NCBI RefSeq assembly: GCF_006861825.1
Contig: NZ_VDGI01000004.1
Location: 62,294 to 126,293 of the forward strand
Direction of reading: 5' to 3'
Origin: Psychrobacillus vulpis
Lineage (GTDB): Bacteria > Bacillota > Bacilli > Bacillales_A > Planococcaceae
Length of the DNA: 64,000 nucleotides
In this document: one piece after another, positions 25,318 to 35,101 of the stretch
How positions within the stretch are numbered: the first letter of the stretch is position 1
Layout: the number at the start of each line of letters is the position of its first letter
Translations under genes and position numbers: made by a program
Notes under the pieces: model-generated
The model's database searches: none
Seen by the model: only the letters and a program-made list of their open reading frames with translations
Told to the model about the DNA's origin: nothing

Positions 25318-26604
25318 TCACTTATTGTCAAATAGAAATATCTCCTCCCTCTCTATTCCCGACTCCATATCTTTAATTTTTATTTTATTATTCGCTACTT
25401 CATTTTCACCAATAAAAATGACTTGTTTAACCCCTTCTTTATTTGCTCTGACGAGAGCTTTGTTCATTTTTTTTATTTTCATTTCAATCTCAACTTTAAA
25501 TCCCATTGTTCTCAGTTGAGTAGCAACTAATAAAGCCTCTTTTCGAAATTGAAATGGAATAATGTAAAAATCTAACTGTGAACTATAATTAATCATATTA
25601 TTCAGTTCAACAGCAGCGTATATGACATCTAAGCCAAATGAAATTCCGACAGTCGAGTATGTTTCGTCAGTTCCTAGCAAGCCGCTTATAGCATTGTCAT
25701 ATCTACCACCACTCCCAATACTTGAGCTAATCGAACCATCTTGTAAAAACATTTCATAAATTGTCCCTGTATAAATTTCTAATCCTCTTGCTAAAAATGG
25801 ATTAAATATACACTGTTTGTTGATATTTAAGTATGTTAGATATTCTGTTAATTCTTTTAATTCCTCCATGCCTTTTGAAATAAGTTCATTTTTTGTAGCA
25901 AATTGATCAAAGTAATTGATATCTTTCCCTACCGTCTCCTTTAATAAATTTATTACTTTCTCGATTGACTCTTCATTTATCTTTTTTTCTATCAGTTCTT
26001 CTTTAACACCTAGGATGCCAATTTTCTCAAGTTTGTCTATGATCAATATAACGTTACTCATTAAATATTGTTGAATTCCTAGACTCTCCAATAATCCTTG
26101 TAAAAGCTTACGATTATTATATTGAATAATAATTGGTAAATTTAACTGGCTAAACACAGATAGTGCCATTTGCATAAGCTCAGCTTCTGCCATTTGATTA
26201 TCTACACCAACAACATCTACATCACATTGGGTAAATTCGCGATATCTTCCCATTTTAATAGGACCATCTCGAAAAACTTTACCAATTTCATAACGTTTAA
26301 AAGGTAATCTAATAGTTGGATTCATCGCAACAACTTTGGCAAAAGGAATCGTTAGATCATACCGTAGTGCTAAATCTCGCTTACCACGATCGTTCAACGT
26401 ATACATTTCCTCCAATATGGAAGCACCTCCACCATATTTAGAAGACATCAAAGAAGTATAGTTGAGAATAGGTGTTTCTAACGGTTTACATCCATATTGT
26501 TCAAAAGTATCCTCTAATGTTCTCCTAATCTTCTTCCGTATCATTTCTGCTTTTGGCAAATAATCTTGAGTCCCTCTGACATTTTGATAATCCATTTTTT
26601 TCAT
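25318..26604 (-). CDS. hisS: Histidyl-tRNA synthetase of unusual type, under a His-codon leader
   Basis: 428 residues, class II synthetase. Motif 2 reads 'RDGPIKMGRYREFTQCDVDV', more like the archaeal/eukaryal 'GRYREFYQCDFD' than the usual bacterial form; the histidine-specific motif is 'LARGLEIYTGTIYEMF', and motif 3 follows ('STVGISFGLDV'). All class II parts needed for charging tRNA-His are visible. A 17-codon leader peptide with three His codons and an attenuator precede it. It could be a second HisRS acquired horizontally; the rest of the genome is needed to tell. AGGAGG precedes the ATG. Confidence 0.88.
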   Translation of the reverse strand: MKKMDYQNVRGTQDYLPKAEMIRKKIRRTLEDTFEQYGCKPLETPILNYTSLMSSKYGGGASILEEMYTLNDRGKRDLALRYDLTIPFAKVVAMNPTIRLPFKRYEIGKVFRDGPIKMGRYREFTQCDVDVVGVDNQMAEAELMQMALSVFSQLNLPIIIQYNNRKLLQGLLESLGIQQYLMSNVILIIDKLEKIGILGVKEELIEKKINEESIEKVINLLKETVGKDINYFDQFATKNELISKGMEELKELTEYLTYLNINKQCIFNPFLARGLEIYTGTIYEMFLQDGSISSSIGSGGRYDNAISGLLGTDETYSTVGISFGLDVIYAAVELNNMINYSSQLDFYIIPFQFRKEALLVATQLRTMGFKVEIEMKIKKMNKALVRANKEGVKQVIFIGENEVANNKIKIKDMESGIEREEIFLFDNK

Positions 26605-26617
26605 CTCAATTCCTCCT

Positions 26618-26727
26618 AAATAAAATAAAAGAACTGCAAACGATAAAGGATTAAACCCTTTCGATGCAGTTCATGATAAATAGCCTTCCTATAAACGATG
26701 TTTTTATCGGATATAGCAAGGCTATTT
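26618..26727 (-). promoter_or_regulatory. Histidine attenuator in the hisS leader
   Basis: After the leader peptide come two structures on the minus strand: a long hairpin, AAATAGCCTT (26718-26727) with AAGGCTATTT (26678-26687) and inner CTATA/TATAG and CGAT/ATCG pairs; then a terminator, GAACTGCA (26665-26672) with TGCAGTTC (26631-26638) and a U-rich tail (26618-26630). The first hairpin begins at the final AAA-TAG codons of the leader peptide, where a ribosome stalled on the His codons would melt it. Confidence 0.75.
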
Positions 26728-26775
26728 GTGATGATGATATGAAGTTGATGATGTAAGTGTAATTAGCTGTGACAT
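26722..26775 (-). CDS. Histidine leader peptide (17 aa)
   Basis: MSQLITLTSSTSYHHHK: ATG 26773-26775, SD GAGGTGG 5 nt upstream, and three consecutive His codons just before the end, directly before the attenuator hairpin. This is the layout of a leader peptide that senses charged tRNA-His by ribosome stalling, as in the his operon of enteric bacteria. It is too short to be a stable functional protein. Confidence 0.75.
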   Translation of the reverse strand: MSQLITLTSSTSYHHHK

Positions 26776-26801
26776 TTTTTCCACCTCATGTATAAGAAGT
26801 A

Positions 26802-26830
26802 ATTCTACTCCAAAAAGATTGAATAGTCAA
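26802..26830 (-). promoter_or_regulatory. SigA-type promoter of the hisS leader
   Basis: TTGACT (26825-26830), 17 bp and TAGAAT (26802-26807); transcription would begin about 20 nt before the leader-peptide start codon. Confidence 0.75.
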
Positions 26831-26855
26831 TAATATTACACTACTAAAACAATTC

Positions 26856-28739
26856 TCAAGAGCTTTTCACAACATGATGTAACATTTTTTTTAGTAAACG
26901 TAACGTTTCATCTGAAAATTTTTCTAGAGATGAGGCAGTTGCGGTCTTTTTACCAAATATTAAATGAAATAAATTTATTTGCTCTTCCGTTGCTTCTGTG
27001 TCATTTAAAAACAAATGGAGTACCGATATATTTTTTCGTTCTAACTCAATTACTGCTTCTGCAGTATCCATTATGCCATTTTGAGCATATCCAAATGCAG
27101 ACGGTTCTCCGTCGGAAAACATAAGAATAAATTTATGCTGTTCCTCTCTGTGCTCTAATCTCTTCCCCATCCATCTCAATGCAAATCCATCCCGATTATC
27201 TTCATGTGCGTTAATAGATAAAATCTGCAAGCCATTGTCCTTTTGACTATCCTCTAGTTTATGCACCCATTCGAATGTATTGGGATGACTTGATTCAGAG
27301 GCTTCAAATGCGTCTTCATAGTGAAGGACAATTTCATGAGCGATTTGTAATTTTCGTAAAACATCATGAAATAAAAGAACAGCTTTTTTTGTTTCTTCTA
27401 GCTTATCTTGCATCGATGCCGAACCATCTACTAGTAAGCCGAATACTGCATTTAATTGAGTACTTGGTGCAGATTTTTTATAAAATGGTTTTGGTCGCTC
27501 TTCTGTCCAAAATACGATTTGGTTAGACGATAATCGTCCCTTAGATAAATTAACACGTTTATCAACTTTTTTCTGTTCCATTCTTTTTTTAATCTCTTCT
27601 ACAAAAGCTTTCACATAAGGTGCTTGTTCTTGACGATATGTTTGGAGCAATAACTTATTGGATGATAGTGCGTCCGTTTCTAATCGCTTTTCTTCAAATA
27701 CGACATTCTTATGTTCTATCCCAAAAGCTTTTCCTGCTTTTTTCACTGAATTCGAACCCTTTTTAGTCAGTTCCTCTTGTTTCAATTCTTTTAAATTTCC
27801 AGTTGATCTACCTTGACCGATTTCTGTAATCTCATGTCCTTCTCTTCCCTCTTCCGCGGATAAACTCTGATCAGCTTTTCCATCATTACCATGTTCGAGT
27901 TCGTACTGCAGATGGATTCCTTTTTCTTGTTCATTTTCTCGGTGCCAACTTCGAAATAACTCTTCAATTGTATCTTTTTTATCTGTTTCCCCAGCTTCAC
28001 TCTCTGCCACCCCTTTATGATAATGAAAATGGGCAGCTGGCAAAATAGAAGTTGATACGATGGAATAATATTCATGCAACGTATCTTCATTAATATCCTC
28101 AAATATTAAATAATAAAGCTGGAAAACAAGATCTATTGAAGACTGTGTGTCATTATTTTCATATACCTTTTGGATAATACGGTTAGCTTGTTGGAATATT
28201 TCTGGACCATTTACATGCATTGTCCCCTCATAGAGACTTATATATAAATAACTAATAAATGCATCTGCTATAAATCCTTTTTGATAATTAACTATTAATT
28301 GTTGCTTATGAAAAGTTAGGTACATTTGAATCCTTTTTTCAAATATTTTAATTGTACCTACTCGTTTTTTCTGTATTTTTTCCATTAAACGAAATTCTTC
28401 TAAACAAAATAATAGTTGATCCATCAGTTTCGGAAGCTTATTCGGCCGTTCTGAGAGATATGCCTTCCACGCAGAAACATTGAATTCTTTCCAAAATCCT
28501 TCTGCCAATATATAAATATCCGATAGTCTACCTGCATCCATCATGTTTTGTTCTCTATGTCTCCAAAACACACTGATTGACATCGTTTGCTCGCTAGGTT
28601 GAAATTCCATGAGTTTTCGTTCATTCACTAATAACGTTCCATTTTTCGTTAATGCTTTCGCTAAGTTTTCATAATGCATTAACTGCCTTGCGTCGATTGT
28701 TTCATTGTTAAATTGAATAAAACGATTAACAGAGGACAT
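26856..28739 (-). CDS. yojO: VWA-domain protein, YojO/NorD-like partner of a MoxR ATPase
   Basis: 627 residues. The C-terminal third is a von Willebrand A domain with the MIDAS motif 'VDGSASM' (DxSxS); the middle is charged and low-complexity ('EEGREGHEITEIGQGRST'). NorD/CobT-like proteins of this kind work with an AAA+ partner to insert metal or remodel a target enzyme. It follows the MoxR-type gene by 9 bp in the same order as B. subtilis yojN-yojO, so the two are probably one complex. The client is unknown. Confidence 0.87.
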   Translation of the reverse strand: MSSVNRFIQFNNETIDARQLMHYENLAKALTKNGTLLVNERKLMEFQPSEQTMSISVFWRHREQNMMDAGRLSDIYILAEGFWKEFNVSAWKAYLSERPNKLPKLMDQLLFCLEEFRLMEKIQKKRVGTIKIFEKRIQMYLTFHKQQLIVNYQKGFIADAFISYLYISLYEGTMHVNGPEIFQQANRIIQKVYENNDTQSSIDLVFQLYYLIFEDINEDTLHEYYSIVSTSILPAAHFHYHKGVAESEAGETDKKDTIEELFRSWHRENEQEKGIHLQYELEHGNDGKADQSLSAEEGREGHEITEIGQGRSTGNLKELKQEELTKKGSNSVKKAGKAFGIEHKNVVFEEKRLETDALSSNKLLLQTYRQEQAPYVKAFVEEIKKRMEQKKVDKRVNLSKGRLSSNQIVFWTEERPKPFYKKSAPSTQLNAVFGLLVDGSASMQDKLEETKKAVLLFHDVLRKLQIAHEIVLHYEDAFEASESSHPNTFEWVHKLEDSQKDNGLQILSINAHEDNRDGFALRWMGKRLEHREEQHKFILMFSDGEPSAFGYAQNGIMDTAEAVIELERKNISVLHLFLNDTEATEEQINLFHLIFGKKTATASSLEKFSDETLRLLKKMLHHVVKSS

Positions 28740-28748
28740 CTAAATCCC

Positions 28749-29612
28749 TCACTTTATCCAAGAAGAGGCTAATTCTAAGACAAGTCTTTTCTCTTGTTCA
28801 TCCTCTAACTTTTCAGCTATCGCGTAATTGATCGCCCGCATCGGATCAATATACAGTGCAAGTTCCATTGCATATTGCAAGCTTCGAATAGAAGCAGCTT
28901 CTTCTGATAGTAGCCCTTGTATCACTTGCTCCTTCAAATCTTCTGCTAAATTCAACATGAGCGTATGTAATTGTCTAGGTGCAGTAGGAAATAAATCATT
29001 CCAAAGGTTTTCCAATAAATCACCAGAAATATAAGGAATCGAGAACGATATAAAACGATTTTTTAATGCTTCATTCATTGGAGTGGTACCTATATATCCT
29101 TCATTGATAGCAGAAATAACGGTAAAATCAGGATGCGCATTAATTACTTCACCTGTATATGGATTCGTTAACATTCTTCTGTAATCCAGAACACTATGTA
29201 GTATTGGCAATGTCTCAGATTTCGCCATATTAATCTCGTCTATATATAGAATATGACCTTTTTTCATCGCTTCAATAACAGGTCCTTCTACAAATTCAAT
29301 TGAGTTAAGACCATCTTTTGCTACTATTGTTTTAAATCCTAGGAGCGCCTCAGCATCCAAGTCAACTGAACAGTTGATGCTTTGTACAGGCTGAGAGAAG
29401 TATTGTGAAACTGTTTCAGCAAGTTTCGTTTTACCCGCCCCCGTAGGTCCTTTTAGTAAAACTGGTTTTTTTAATGTTACTGCGATTAACACATCATTTA
29501 ATAAATACTCATTAGGTGATAAATAACCACCAGCTCCTATTAACTGTTGATCTTCTTCACTATGCGATCTACTTCTTCGAATCATCTGTTCCTTTTCAAT
29601 TAAATCAATCAT
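28749..29612 (-). CDS. yojN: MoxR-family AAA+ ATPase, YojN/NorQ-like
   Basis: 287 residues. Walker A 'GPTGAGKT' and Walker B 'ILYIDEINMA' are visible, with sensor 1 'VISAINEGY' and an arginine-finger region 'EALKNRFISFSIP'. The MoxR/CbbQ/NorQ class are chaperone-like ATPases acting with VWA partners; the VWA gene follows immediately. It is the first gene of a likely two-gene operon with AAGGAG before the ATG. Confidence 0.9.
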   Translation of the reverse strand: MIDLIEKEQMIRRSRSHSEEDQQLIGAGGYLSPNEYLLNDVLIAVTLKKPVLLKGPTGAGKTKLAETVSQYFSQPVQSINCSVDLDAEALLGFKTIVAKDGLNSIEFVEGPVIEAMKKGHILYIDEINMAKSETLPILHSVLDYRRMLTNPYTGEVINAHPDFTVISAINEGYIGTTPMNEALKNRFISFSIPYISGDLLENLWNDLFPTAPRQLHTLMLNLAEDLKEQVIQGLLSEEAASIRSLQYAMELALYIDPMRAINYAIAEKLEDEQEKRLVLELASSWIK

Positions 29613-29630
29613 TTATTATCTCCTTCTAAT

Positions 29631-29655
29631 AAAAAAAGCCGATGATTTTCATCGG
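29631..29655 (-). terminator. Intrinsic terminator of the 29661-29858 gene
   Basis: CCGATGA/TCATCGG stem (29639-29655) with a U7 tail on the minus strand. Confidence 0.8.
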
Positions 29656-29660
29656 ATTTT

Positions 29661-29858
29661 TTATTGAAAATATTCTTTGTAATAGCCGCCAACTTTTCCT
29701 GTGTTATCGACCACAAATAGAAACTCTTCTGTTTCATTTTTTACTTCGTATGATTTTCCTACAGTTAGTACATTACTTACTAAAAACTTCTTTGCATCAG
29801 TATGTACACACGTAACTGTTTTCATAGTAGGCTTTGTTGCCCAATTTGTATGTATCAT
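29661..29858 (-). CDS. DUF6501-like small protein
   Basis: 65 residues, no signal peptide. 'VKNETEEFLFVVDNTGKVGG' followed by 'YYKEYF' is the conserved end of a small Bacillus family that I believe is DUF6501, with an SH3-like beta-barrel pattern. Function is unknown. Separate from yojN, ending in its own terminator. Confidence 0.7.
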   Translation of the reverse strand: MIHTNWATKPTMKTVTCVHTDAKKFLVSNVLTVGKSYEVKNETEEFLFVVDNTGKVGGYYKEYFQ

Positions 29859-29955
29859 TTAACCACTTCCTTTACATATTAGTATACGATTGTCTGTATT
29901 AGAATTCAATGTGCATGACACCATTTTTCCTTAAAAAATGACATCTAGCATTGAA

Positions 29956-30629
29956 AATGTAGATTGTCCAATCTACATTCAGACTGTAGACAATTTCGTT
30001 TTACAATGAATAGAGATGTATAAGAGAATCAGCGGGGCCCGCCACTTCGCTTTCCGTGGGATTGGCTTCAGCCTCCTCGTCACTGGAAAAACATATGCTC
30101 CTGCGGTTACTCGTCGCAAAGACACTGGCCAAATAAAGTTCGGCCAGTGTCTTTCCTGCGGGGTCTTCAGCTCAAGCTATTCCCACAGGAGTCTCCGTGG
30201 CAGGCCCTGCCTATTTTTCAGAAGTTGAAAGTGGAAATCTGAAGATGCTGTGATCAATCCATGTTTCTCGGAATATCTGATAAAAATAACGGATTGACTA
30301 TCCCATCTCATCAAGTGAAAAGGCTTTAATTGTCCACTTTTCTGTTTATTGAAGTTAAAAATAAGCGGAAGGCGGCGACTCCTGCGGGACAGCGAGACAG
30401 TCCAAGACCCCGCAGGCAATAAGTAGGAAGGCTAAGATCGCCGCGTCCTGCGGCAACGCCTTCATGACCAACATCCTGTTGGCCCGAGGCTTGGCGCGAG
30501 CCCGCGGAAAGCGCCCGCCTGGAGCGATTGCTACAGGAAAAGCACAATAATCACTATGTTCTTAATACATTTTGATTCATAAAAAATGCAATTGTCGACA
30601 AGCTGAATGTAGATTGTCCAATCTAAATT
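29956..30629. mobile_element. TIR element (copy 1, about 626 bp) flanked by duplicated hairpin
   Basis: The body (29980-30605) begins CAGACTGTAGACAATT; the inverted right end reads CAGCTTGTCGACAATT (13 of 16 match). It carries two GC-rich palindromic modules in opposite orientation around a 180-bp AT-rich spacer. A 24-bp palindrome, AATGTAGATTGTCCAATCTA plus CATT (29956-29979), recurs on the right side (30606-30629) with one mismatch. Copy 2 is at 49507-50067 with a different duplicated hairpin. No ORF of note; mobilisation would have to be in trans. The 29859-30775 gap holds only this and the 21-bp array. Confidence 0.65.
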
Positions 30630-30704
30630 GTTTATTGTCCAACTTTAAAGACAGATTGTCCAAATTTTATCGTTTATTGTCCAACTTCTTAAAAAGATTG
30701 TCCA
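30613..30704. repeat. Phased array: ATTGTCCA five times at exact 21-bp spacing
   Basis: ATTGTCCA starts at 30613, 30634, 30655, 30676 and 30697. Alternate copies share further bases (AGATTGTCCAA versus TTTATTGTCCAACTT), so the true unit is about 42 bp. An imperfect sixth piece (CTGTCCAAAA) follows at about 30708. The first copy lies within the right-hand duplicated hairpin of the TIR element. Spacing of two helical turns suggests protein binding, but nothing proves it. Confidence 0.7.
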
Positions 30705-30736
30705 AACTGTCCAAAAGTATCTTAATTAAAAGATAT

Positions 30737-30767
30737 AAAAAAGTACACCACAATTAAGTGGTGTACT
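30737..30767 (-). terminator. Intrinsic terminator of odhA-odhB
   Basis: AGTACACCAC/GTGGTGTACT stem (30742-30767) and U-run on the minus strand, 9 nt after the odhB stop codon. Confidence 0.85.
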
Positions 30768-30775
30768 AGTTTTAA

Positions 30776-31993
30776 TTAAGAATTCAACATTAGATCTTCT
30801 GGATTTTCTAGAAGCTCTTTTACCATTTTTAAGAATCCAACAGAATCTTTTCCATCGATTACTCGGTGGTCATAAGATAGTGCGATATACATCATCGGAC
30901 GAATTTGTACTTCATTTCCAACAGCGATTGGACGTTTTTGAATTGTATGCATTCCAAGAATACCTACTTGTGTTCCGTTTAAAATTGGAGTTGAAAGTAA
31001 TGAACCGAATACTCCACCGTTAGTGATTGTAAATGAACCGCCAGACATATCAGAAAGAGCTAACTTGTTATCACGAGCTTTTTTAGCAAGTTCTCCGATA
31101 TTTCCTTCGATTTCTGCAAAGTTTTTACGATCTGCATCACGAACGATTGGAACTACTAAACCACCTTCTGTTGATACAGCAATACCGATATCGAAGAAAT
31201 TATTTTTTACAATTTCGTCTCCGTCAATTTGAGAATTCACATATGGATATTTTTTAAGTGCTGCAACAACAGCTTTTGTAAAGAATGACATGAATCCAAG
31301 ACGTACATCGTTTTGCTCAAAGAATTGATCTTTTTTGCGTGAACGTAATGCCATCACGTTTGTCATATCAATCTCATTGAAAGTAGTTAACATCGCAGTG
31401 CTTTGTTTAACTTCTAATAAACGAGAAGCAATTGTTTGACGACGACGAGACATTTTTTCACGAGTCGTACGGCCATCATCTTCTTTCGCTGCAGATGGAG
31501 CTGGTGCGGCTTTAACTGGTGCTGGTGCTGAACCATGTGCTGCCACATCTTGAACACGTACGCGTCCCATTGGATCTACAGGTGAAATTTCACTTAAGTT
31601 GATTCCTTTTTCACGAGCTAGTTTACGTGCAGCTGGACTAGCAATTGTGCGATCTTGCTCTGTTGAAGTTTCCACTGGAGCAGATGCTGAAGGAGCTGGT
31701 GCTGCTGGTGCTTCTTCTGTTTTCGCTTCAGCTACTGGTGCTGCTGCAGCTGAACCAGAACCTGCTCCAACGATTGCAATTACTTGCCCAACTTGAACAG
31801 TATCGCCTTCATTAGCAAGTAATTCACTAACAACTCCAGCTTCCTCTGAAATTACCTCTACGTTTACTTTATCTGTTTCAAGTTCAACAATGAACTCACC
31901 TTTTTCAATTGTATCGCCTGGTTTTTTCAACCATTGTGCAATGGTACCCTCTGTAATCGATTCTGCTAATTCTGGAACAATAATTTCTGCCAC
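30776..31993 (-). CDS. odhB: 2-oxoglutarate dehydrogenase E2, dihydrolipoamide succinyltransferase
   Basis: 405 residues. Order: lipoyl domain (1-80; lipoylated Lys42 in '[12 protein letters not shown]'), Ala/Pro-rich linker, E3-binding domain (about 115-150, '[14 protein letters not shown]'), second linker, and the catalytic core ending with '[15 protein letters not shown]' (active-site His). It transfers succinyl to CoA in the TCA cycle, in a multi-enzyme complex with OdhA and lipoamide dehydrogenase. It follows odhA with a 29-bp gap. Confidence 0.98.
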   Translation of the reverse strand: MAEIIVPELAESITEGTIAQWLKKPGDTIEKGEFIVELETDKVNVEVISEEAGVVSELLANEGDTVQVGQVIAIVGAGSGSAAAAPVAEAKTEEAPAAPAPSASAPVETSTEQDRTIASPAARKLAREKGINLSEISPVDPMGRVRVQDVAAHGSAPAPVKAAPAPSAAKEDDGRTTREKMSRRRQTIASRLLEVKQSTAMLTTFNEIDMTNVMALRSRKKDQFFEQNDVRLGFMSFFTKAVVAALKKYPYVNSQIDGDEIVKNNFFDIGIAVSTEGGLVVPIVRDADRKNFAEIEGNIGELAKKARDNKLALSDMSGGSFTITNGGVFGSLLSTPILNGTQVGILGMHTIQKRPIAVGNEVQIRPMMYIALSYDHRVIDGKDSVGFLKMVKELLENPEDLMLNS

Positions 31994-32022
31994 TTGAATT
32001 TCCTCCTCTTGTCTTTCCTTAC

Positions 32023-34833
32023 TTAAATGCTTTTAACTGCCTCTTCAATAATACGTGTTTGTTCAACTTTATAAGAATCAATATCGCCTTCAGCCGGACT
32101 TGAACGATGTACACGTCCAACGTAAGAAATATTTCTGTCTTTAGCTAACTCTAGTAAATACGGAAGTGCAAAGTTCCAAGAACCCATGTTTTCCGTTTCT
32201 TCTTGTGCCCATACAAGCTCTTTCGCATTTGGATAACGATCGATAATTGCTTGAATTTTTTCAGTAGGGAAAGGATATAATTGCTCTACACGAACAATAT
32301 GTAAGTACTCATATCCAGTTCCATCCTTCACTTTATCAGCTAAATCAATAGCTAATTTACCGCTAGCAAATACAATTTTCTTAACTTTCTTCGCATTTTG
32401 TCCAAGACCTGGTTGCTCCATGACAGTTTCAAAATGTCCTGTAGTTAAATCCGCAACATCCGCACCAACTAATGGGTGACGTAATAAAGACTTCGGAGAA
32501 ACGATAATTAACGGACGAATTGATTCTTCATTTAACATTTTAGCCTGTCTTCTTAATATATGGAAGTAGTTTGCAGCACTTGAAAGGTTCGCTACAGTCC
32601 AGTTGTTTTCAGCAGCTAGTTGCAAATAACGTTCTAATCGTGCACTAGAATGTTCTGCTCCCTGTCCTTCTGAACCATGTGGTAGTAACATTACAAGACC
32701 TGATTTCAAGCCCCATTTCGAACGTGCAGAACTAATAAAATTGTCAAACATCACTTGGGCCATATTAGCAAAGTCACCGTATTGCGCTTCCCAAATAGAT
32801 AAAGAATTACTATCCTCTAAATTATATCCAAACTCATATCCTAAAACTGCTGCTTCAGTCAGTGGGCTATTATGAACAACAAAAGATGCTTTTGCATCAC
32901 TTATGCTATGCATTGGTGTTAATTCTGCACCAGTAACTTCATCATGAAGAACTAAATGTCTATGAGAAAAAGTTCCGCGTTGCGCATCTTGACCAGTCAA
33001 ACGAATAGAATTTCCGTCTTGTACAATAGTTGCAAAAGCAAGCGTTTCGGCATGACCCCAATCCACTTTTCCTTTACCTTTAAACGGCTCTTCACGACGT
33101 TTTAATATTTTCTCAAGCTTTTTAAAAGGAGTAAATTCTTTTGGCCATGTAAGTAGCTCTTCGTTTATTTTCGTTAATTTACTTTCTGAAACTCCTGTTT
33201 CAACAACTGGTATACCATTTAATACAGCTTCTGGGATAATGATTTCATGCGCAGTTGTTTGAGGAAGTTCTTTTACACGGTCATATGCTGCTTGCATACC
33301 GTTAAAAACTGTCTCGTCTAATGTTTGAACTTCCGATGATTCCACTAATTTTTCTTCAACTAATTGTTTACCATATATTTCACGAACTGTTGGATGTTTG
33401 TGAATTACATGGTACATAGTAGGATTTGTCACTAATGGCTCATCCATTTCATTATGTCCATAACGACGGTATCCTAGTAGATCGATCACTATATCTTTTC
33501 CAAATTGTTTACGGTATTCATAAGCAAATTTTGCAACCCCAAGAACAGCTTCTACATCATCTGCATTTACATGAATAATAGGAACTTCATATCCTTTTGC
33601 AGGGTCAGATGAGTATAAAGTAGAACGAGAATCATAGTGTTCTGTCGTAAATCCGATCATATTATTAGCAATAATATGAATAGATCCACCTGTTTGGAAC
33701 CCACGAACTCGACTATAGTTTAATACTTCTGTTACGACACCTTGCCCTGGAAATGCTGCGTCACCATGTACAAGAACAGCAAATGCTGCATTTTTATCTT
33801 GCACCGGGTAACCAACAGAATTTGTCGTTTCTTGCGCTGCGCGTGTTTGACCAGTAACTACTGGACTTACTACTTCTAGGTGAGATGGATTATAAGCAAG
33901 TTTTATAGTTAATCCTGTTTTTGAACGGTAAGTAGCACCATTATGATACTTTACGTCTCCATACCAACCTTTAGAAAATTCTAATGACCCATCTTCAGGT
34001 AAGAATGTCTCATTTGGAACATGTGCAAATTCTGCAAACATCATCTCATACGGCTTATTTAAAACATGAGTTAAAACATTTAAACGACCACGGTGAGCCA
34101 TTCCAATGTTCACTTGTTTAGTATTCGTTTTCTCAGATTGACGAACTAGTTCATCAATTAATACTACTAGAGTGTCTAATCCTTCTATGGAAAAACGTTT
34201 TGCACCAACAAAAGTACGATGGATGAATTTCTCGAAACCTTCAATTTGTGTTAAACGTTTTAATAATTCTTTTTTATCATCTGCTGATAGGTTTTCTTTA
34301 ATAGTACCTTTTTCAATTTTCTCCTGTAACCAAGCACGTTCTTCGGAATTTGCAACATGGGAAATTTCGAAAGCAATATTATTTGTGTATACAGCTTTCA
34401 AATGTTCAATTGCTTGAAGACCATTTGTAATATTTCCTGGTGCATTGGAAATGAGTAGTGAAACCGGTATTTCTTTTAAATCTTGTTCAGTTAAATTATA
34501 AGTTTTTGAATCAATTTTTGATTCGTTTTTTGGACCATCATTGAGTGGATAAATATTAGCTGCTAAATGACCTTGTGATCGAATAGCATCTGCAAGTTGA
34601 ATAGCGCGAATAATTTTATCAAAATTATTCGGTGATACCGCCGCGGCAGAAGCACTTGTTCCTGCTCCTAATTGTGAGGATGATGCTAATGACGGAGCAC
34701 CATACTGTTGAAATAAGCTGACTAACTCACTATCCACTTCTTCCGGAGACTGTAAAAATAAATCATACTGCTCCATTACATAACCAAGGTTCGGACCTGA
34801 AAAAGCTGACCAAGGTGATTGATTGTTCGACAT
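32023..34833 (-). CDS. odhA: 2-oxoglutarate dehydrogenase E1 component
   Basis: 936 residues of thiamine-dependent dehydrogenase; '[20 protein letters not shown]', '[17 protein letters not shown]' and '[10 protein letters not shown]' are TPP and substrate-binding signatures. The start '[20 protein letters not shown]' is the short N-terminal segment that binds E2. It decarboxylates 2-oxoglutarate in the TCA cycle and is the first gene of odhA-odhB. The 267-bp gap upstream (34834-35101) shows no gene. Confidence 0.98.
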   Translation of the reverse strand: MSNNQSPWSAFSGPNLGYVMEQYDLFLQSPEEVDSELVSLFQQYGAPSLASSSQLGAGTSASAAAVSPNNFDKIIRAIQLADAIRSQGHLAANIYPLNDGPKNESKIDSKTYNLTEQDLKEIPVSLLISNAPGNITNGLQAIEHLKAVYTNNIAFEISHVANSEERAWLQEKIEKGTIKENLSADDKKELLKRLTQIEGFEKFIHRTFVGAKRFSIEGLDTLVVLIDELVRQSEKTNTKQVNIGMAHRGRLNVLTHVLNKPYEMMFAEFAHVPNETFLPEDGSLEFSKGWYGDVKYHNGATYRSKTGLTIKLAYNPSHLEVVSPVVTGQTRAAQETTNSVGYPVQDKNAAFAVLVHGDAAFPGQGVVTEVLNYSRVRGFQTGGSIHIIANNMIGFTTEHYDSRSTLYSSDPAKGYEVPIIHVNADDVEAVLGVAKFAYEYRKQFGKDIVIDLLGYRRYGHNEMDEPLVTNPTMYHVIHKHPTVREIYGKQLVEEKLVESSEVQTLDETVFNGMQAAYDRVKELPQTTAHEIIIPEAVLNGIPVVETGVSESKLTKINEELLTWPKEFTPFKKLEKILKRREEPFKGKGKVDWGHAETLAFATIVQDGNSIRLTGQDAQRGTFSHRHLVLHDEVTGAELTPMHSISDAKASFVVHNSPLTEAAVLGYEFGYNLEDSNSLSIWEAQYGDFANMAQVMFDNFISSARSKWGLKSGLVMLLPHGSEGQGAEHSSARLERYLQLAAENNWTVANLSSAANYFHILRRQAKMLNEESIRPLIIVSPKSLLRHPLVGADVADLTTGHFETVMEQPGLGQNAKKVKKIVFASGKLAIDLADKVKDGTGYEYLHIVRVEQLYPFPTEKIQAIIDRYPNAKELVWAQEETENMGSWNFALPYLLELAKDRNISYVGRVHRSSPAEGDIDSYKVEQTRIIEEAVKSI

Positions 34834-35101
34834 TTAGAAAAACCTCCAACATTTTGTGCCTTCTAGGCATTGATGATAAAAATTGCATTAATCATATAAA
34901 TAAAAAACGAGTTAAATACTGTAAAGCATACGCAATATGTACACAAATACAGTTTACCACTCTTTCATAAGGACATAAAGAACCTTTTGAAAGAACGATT
35001 TTTCCATTTCCATCTTACTACTTACGAGAAAAAAAACAACAGTTTTTATTAAAAAATATCTTAATAATGAACTATTTTTCATTTATCATTATTTACATCT
35101 G

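Noticed and set aside
30016-30547. ORFs in the GC-rich repeat (also at 49611-50053)
   Set aside because: Their frames fall in palindromic DNA, change between the two copies and carry no ribosome-binding site.
30613-30704. Possible CRISPR array
   Set aside because: The shared core is only 8 bp with a 21-bp period; repeats are too short, spacers too short and no cas genes are nearby.
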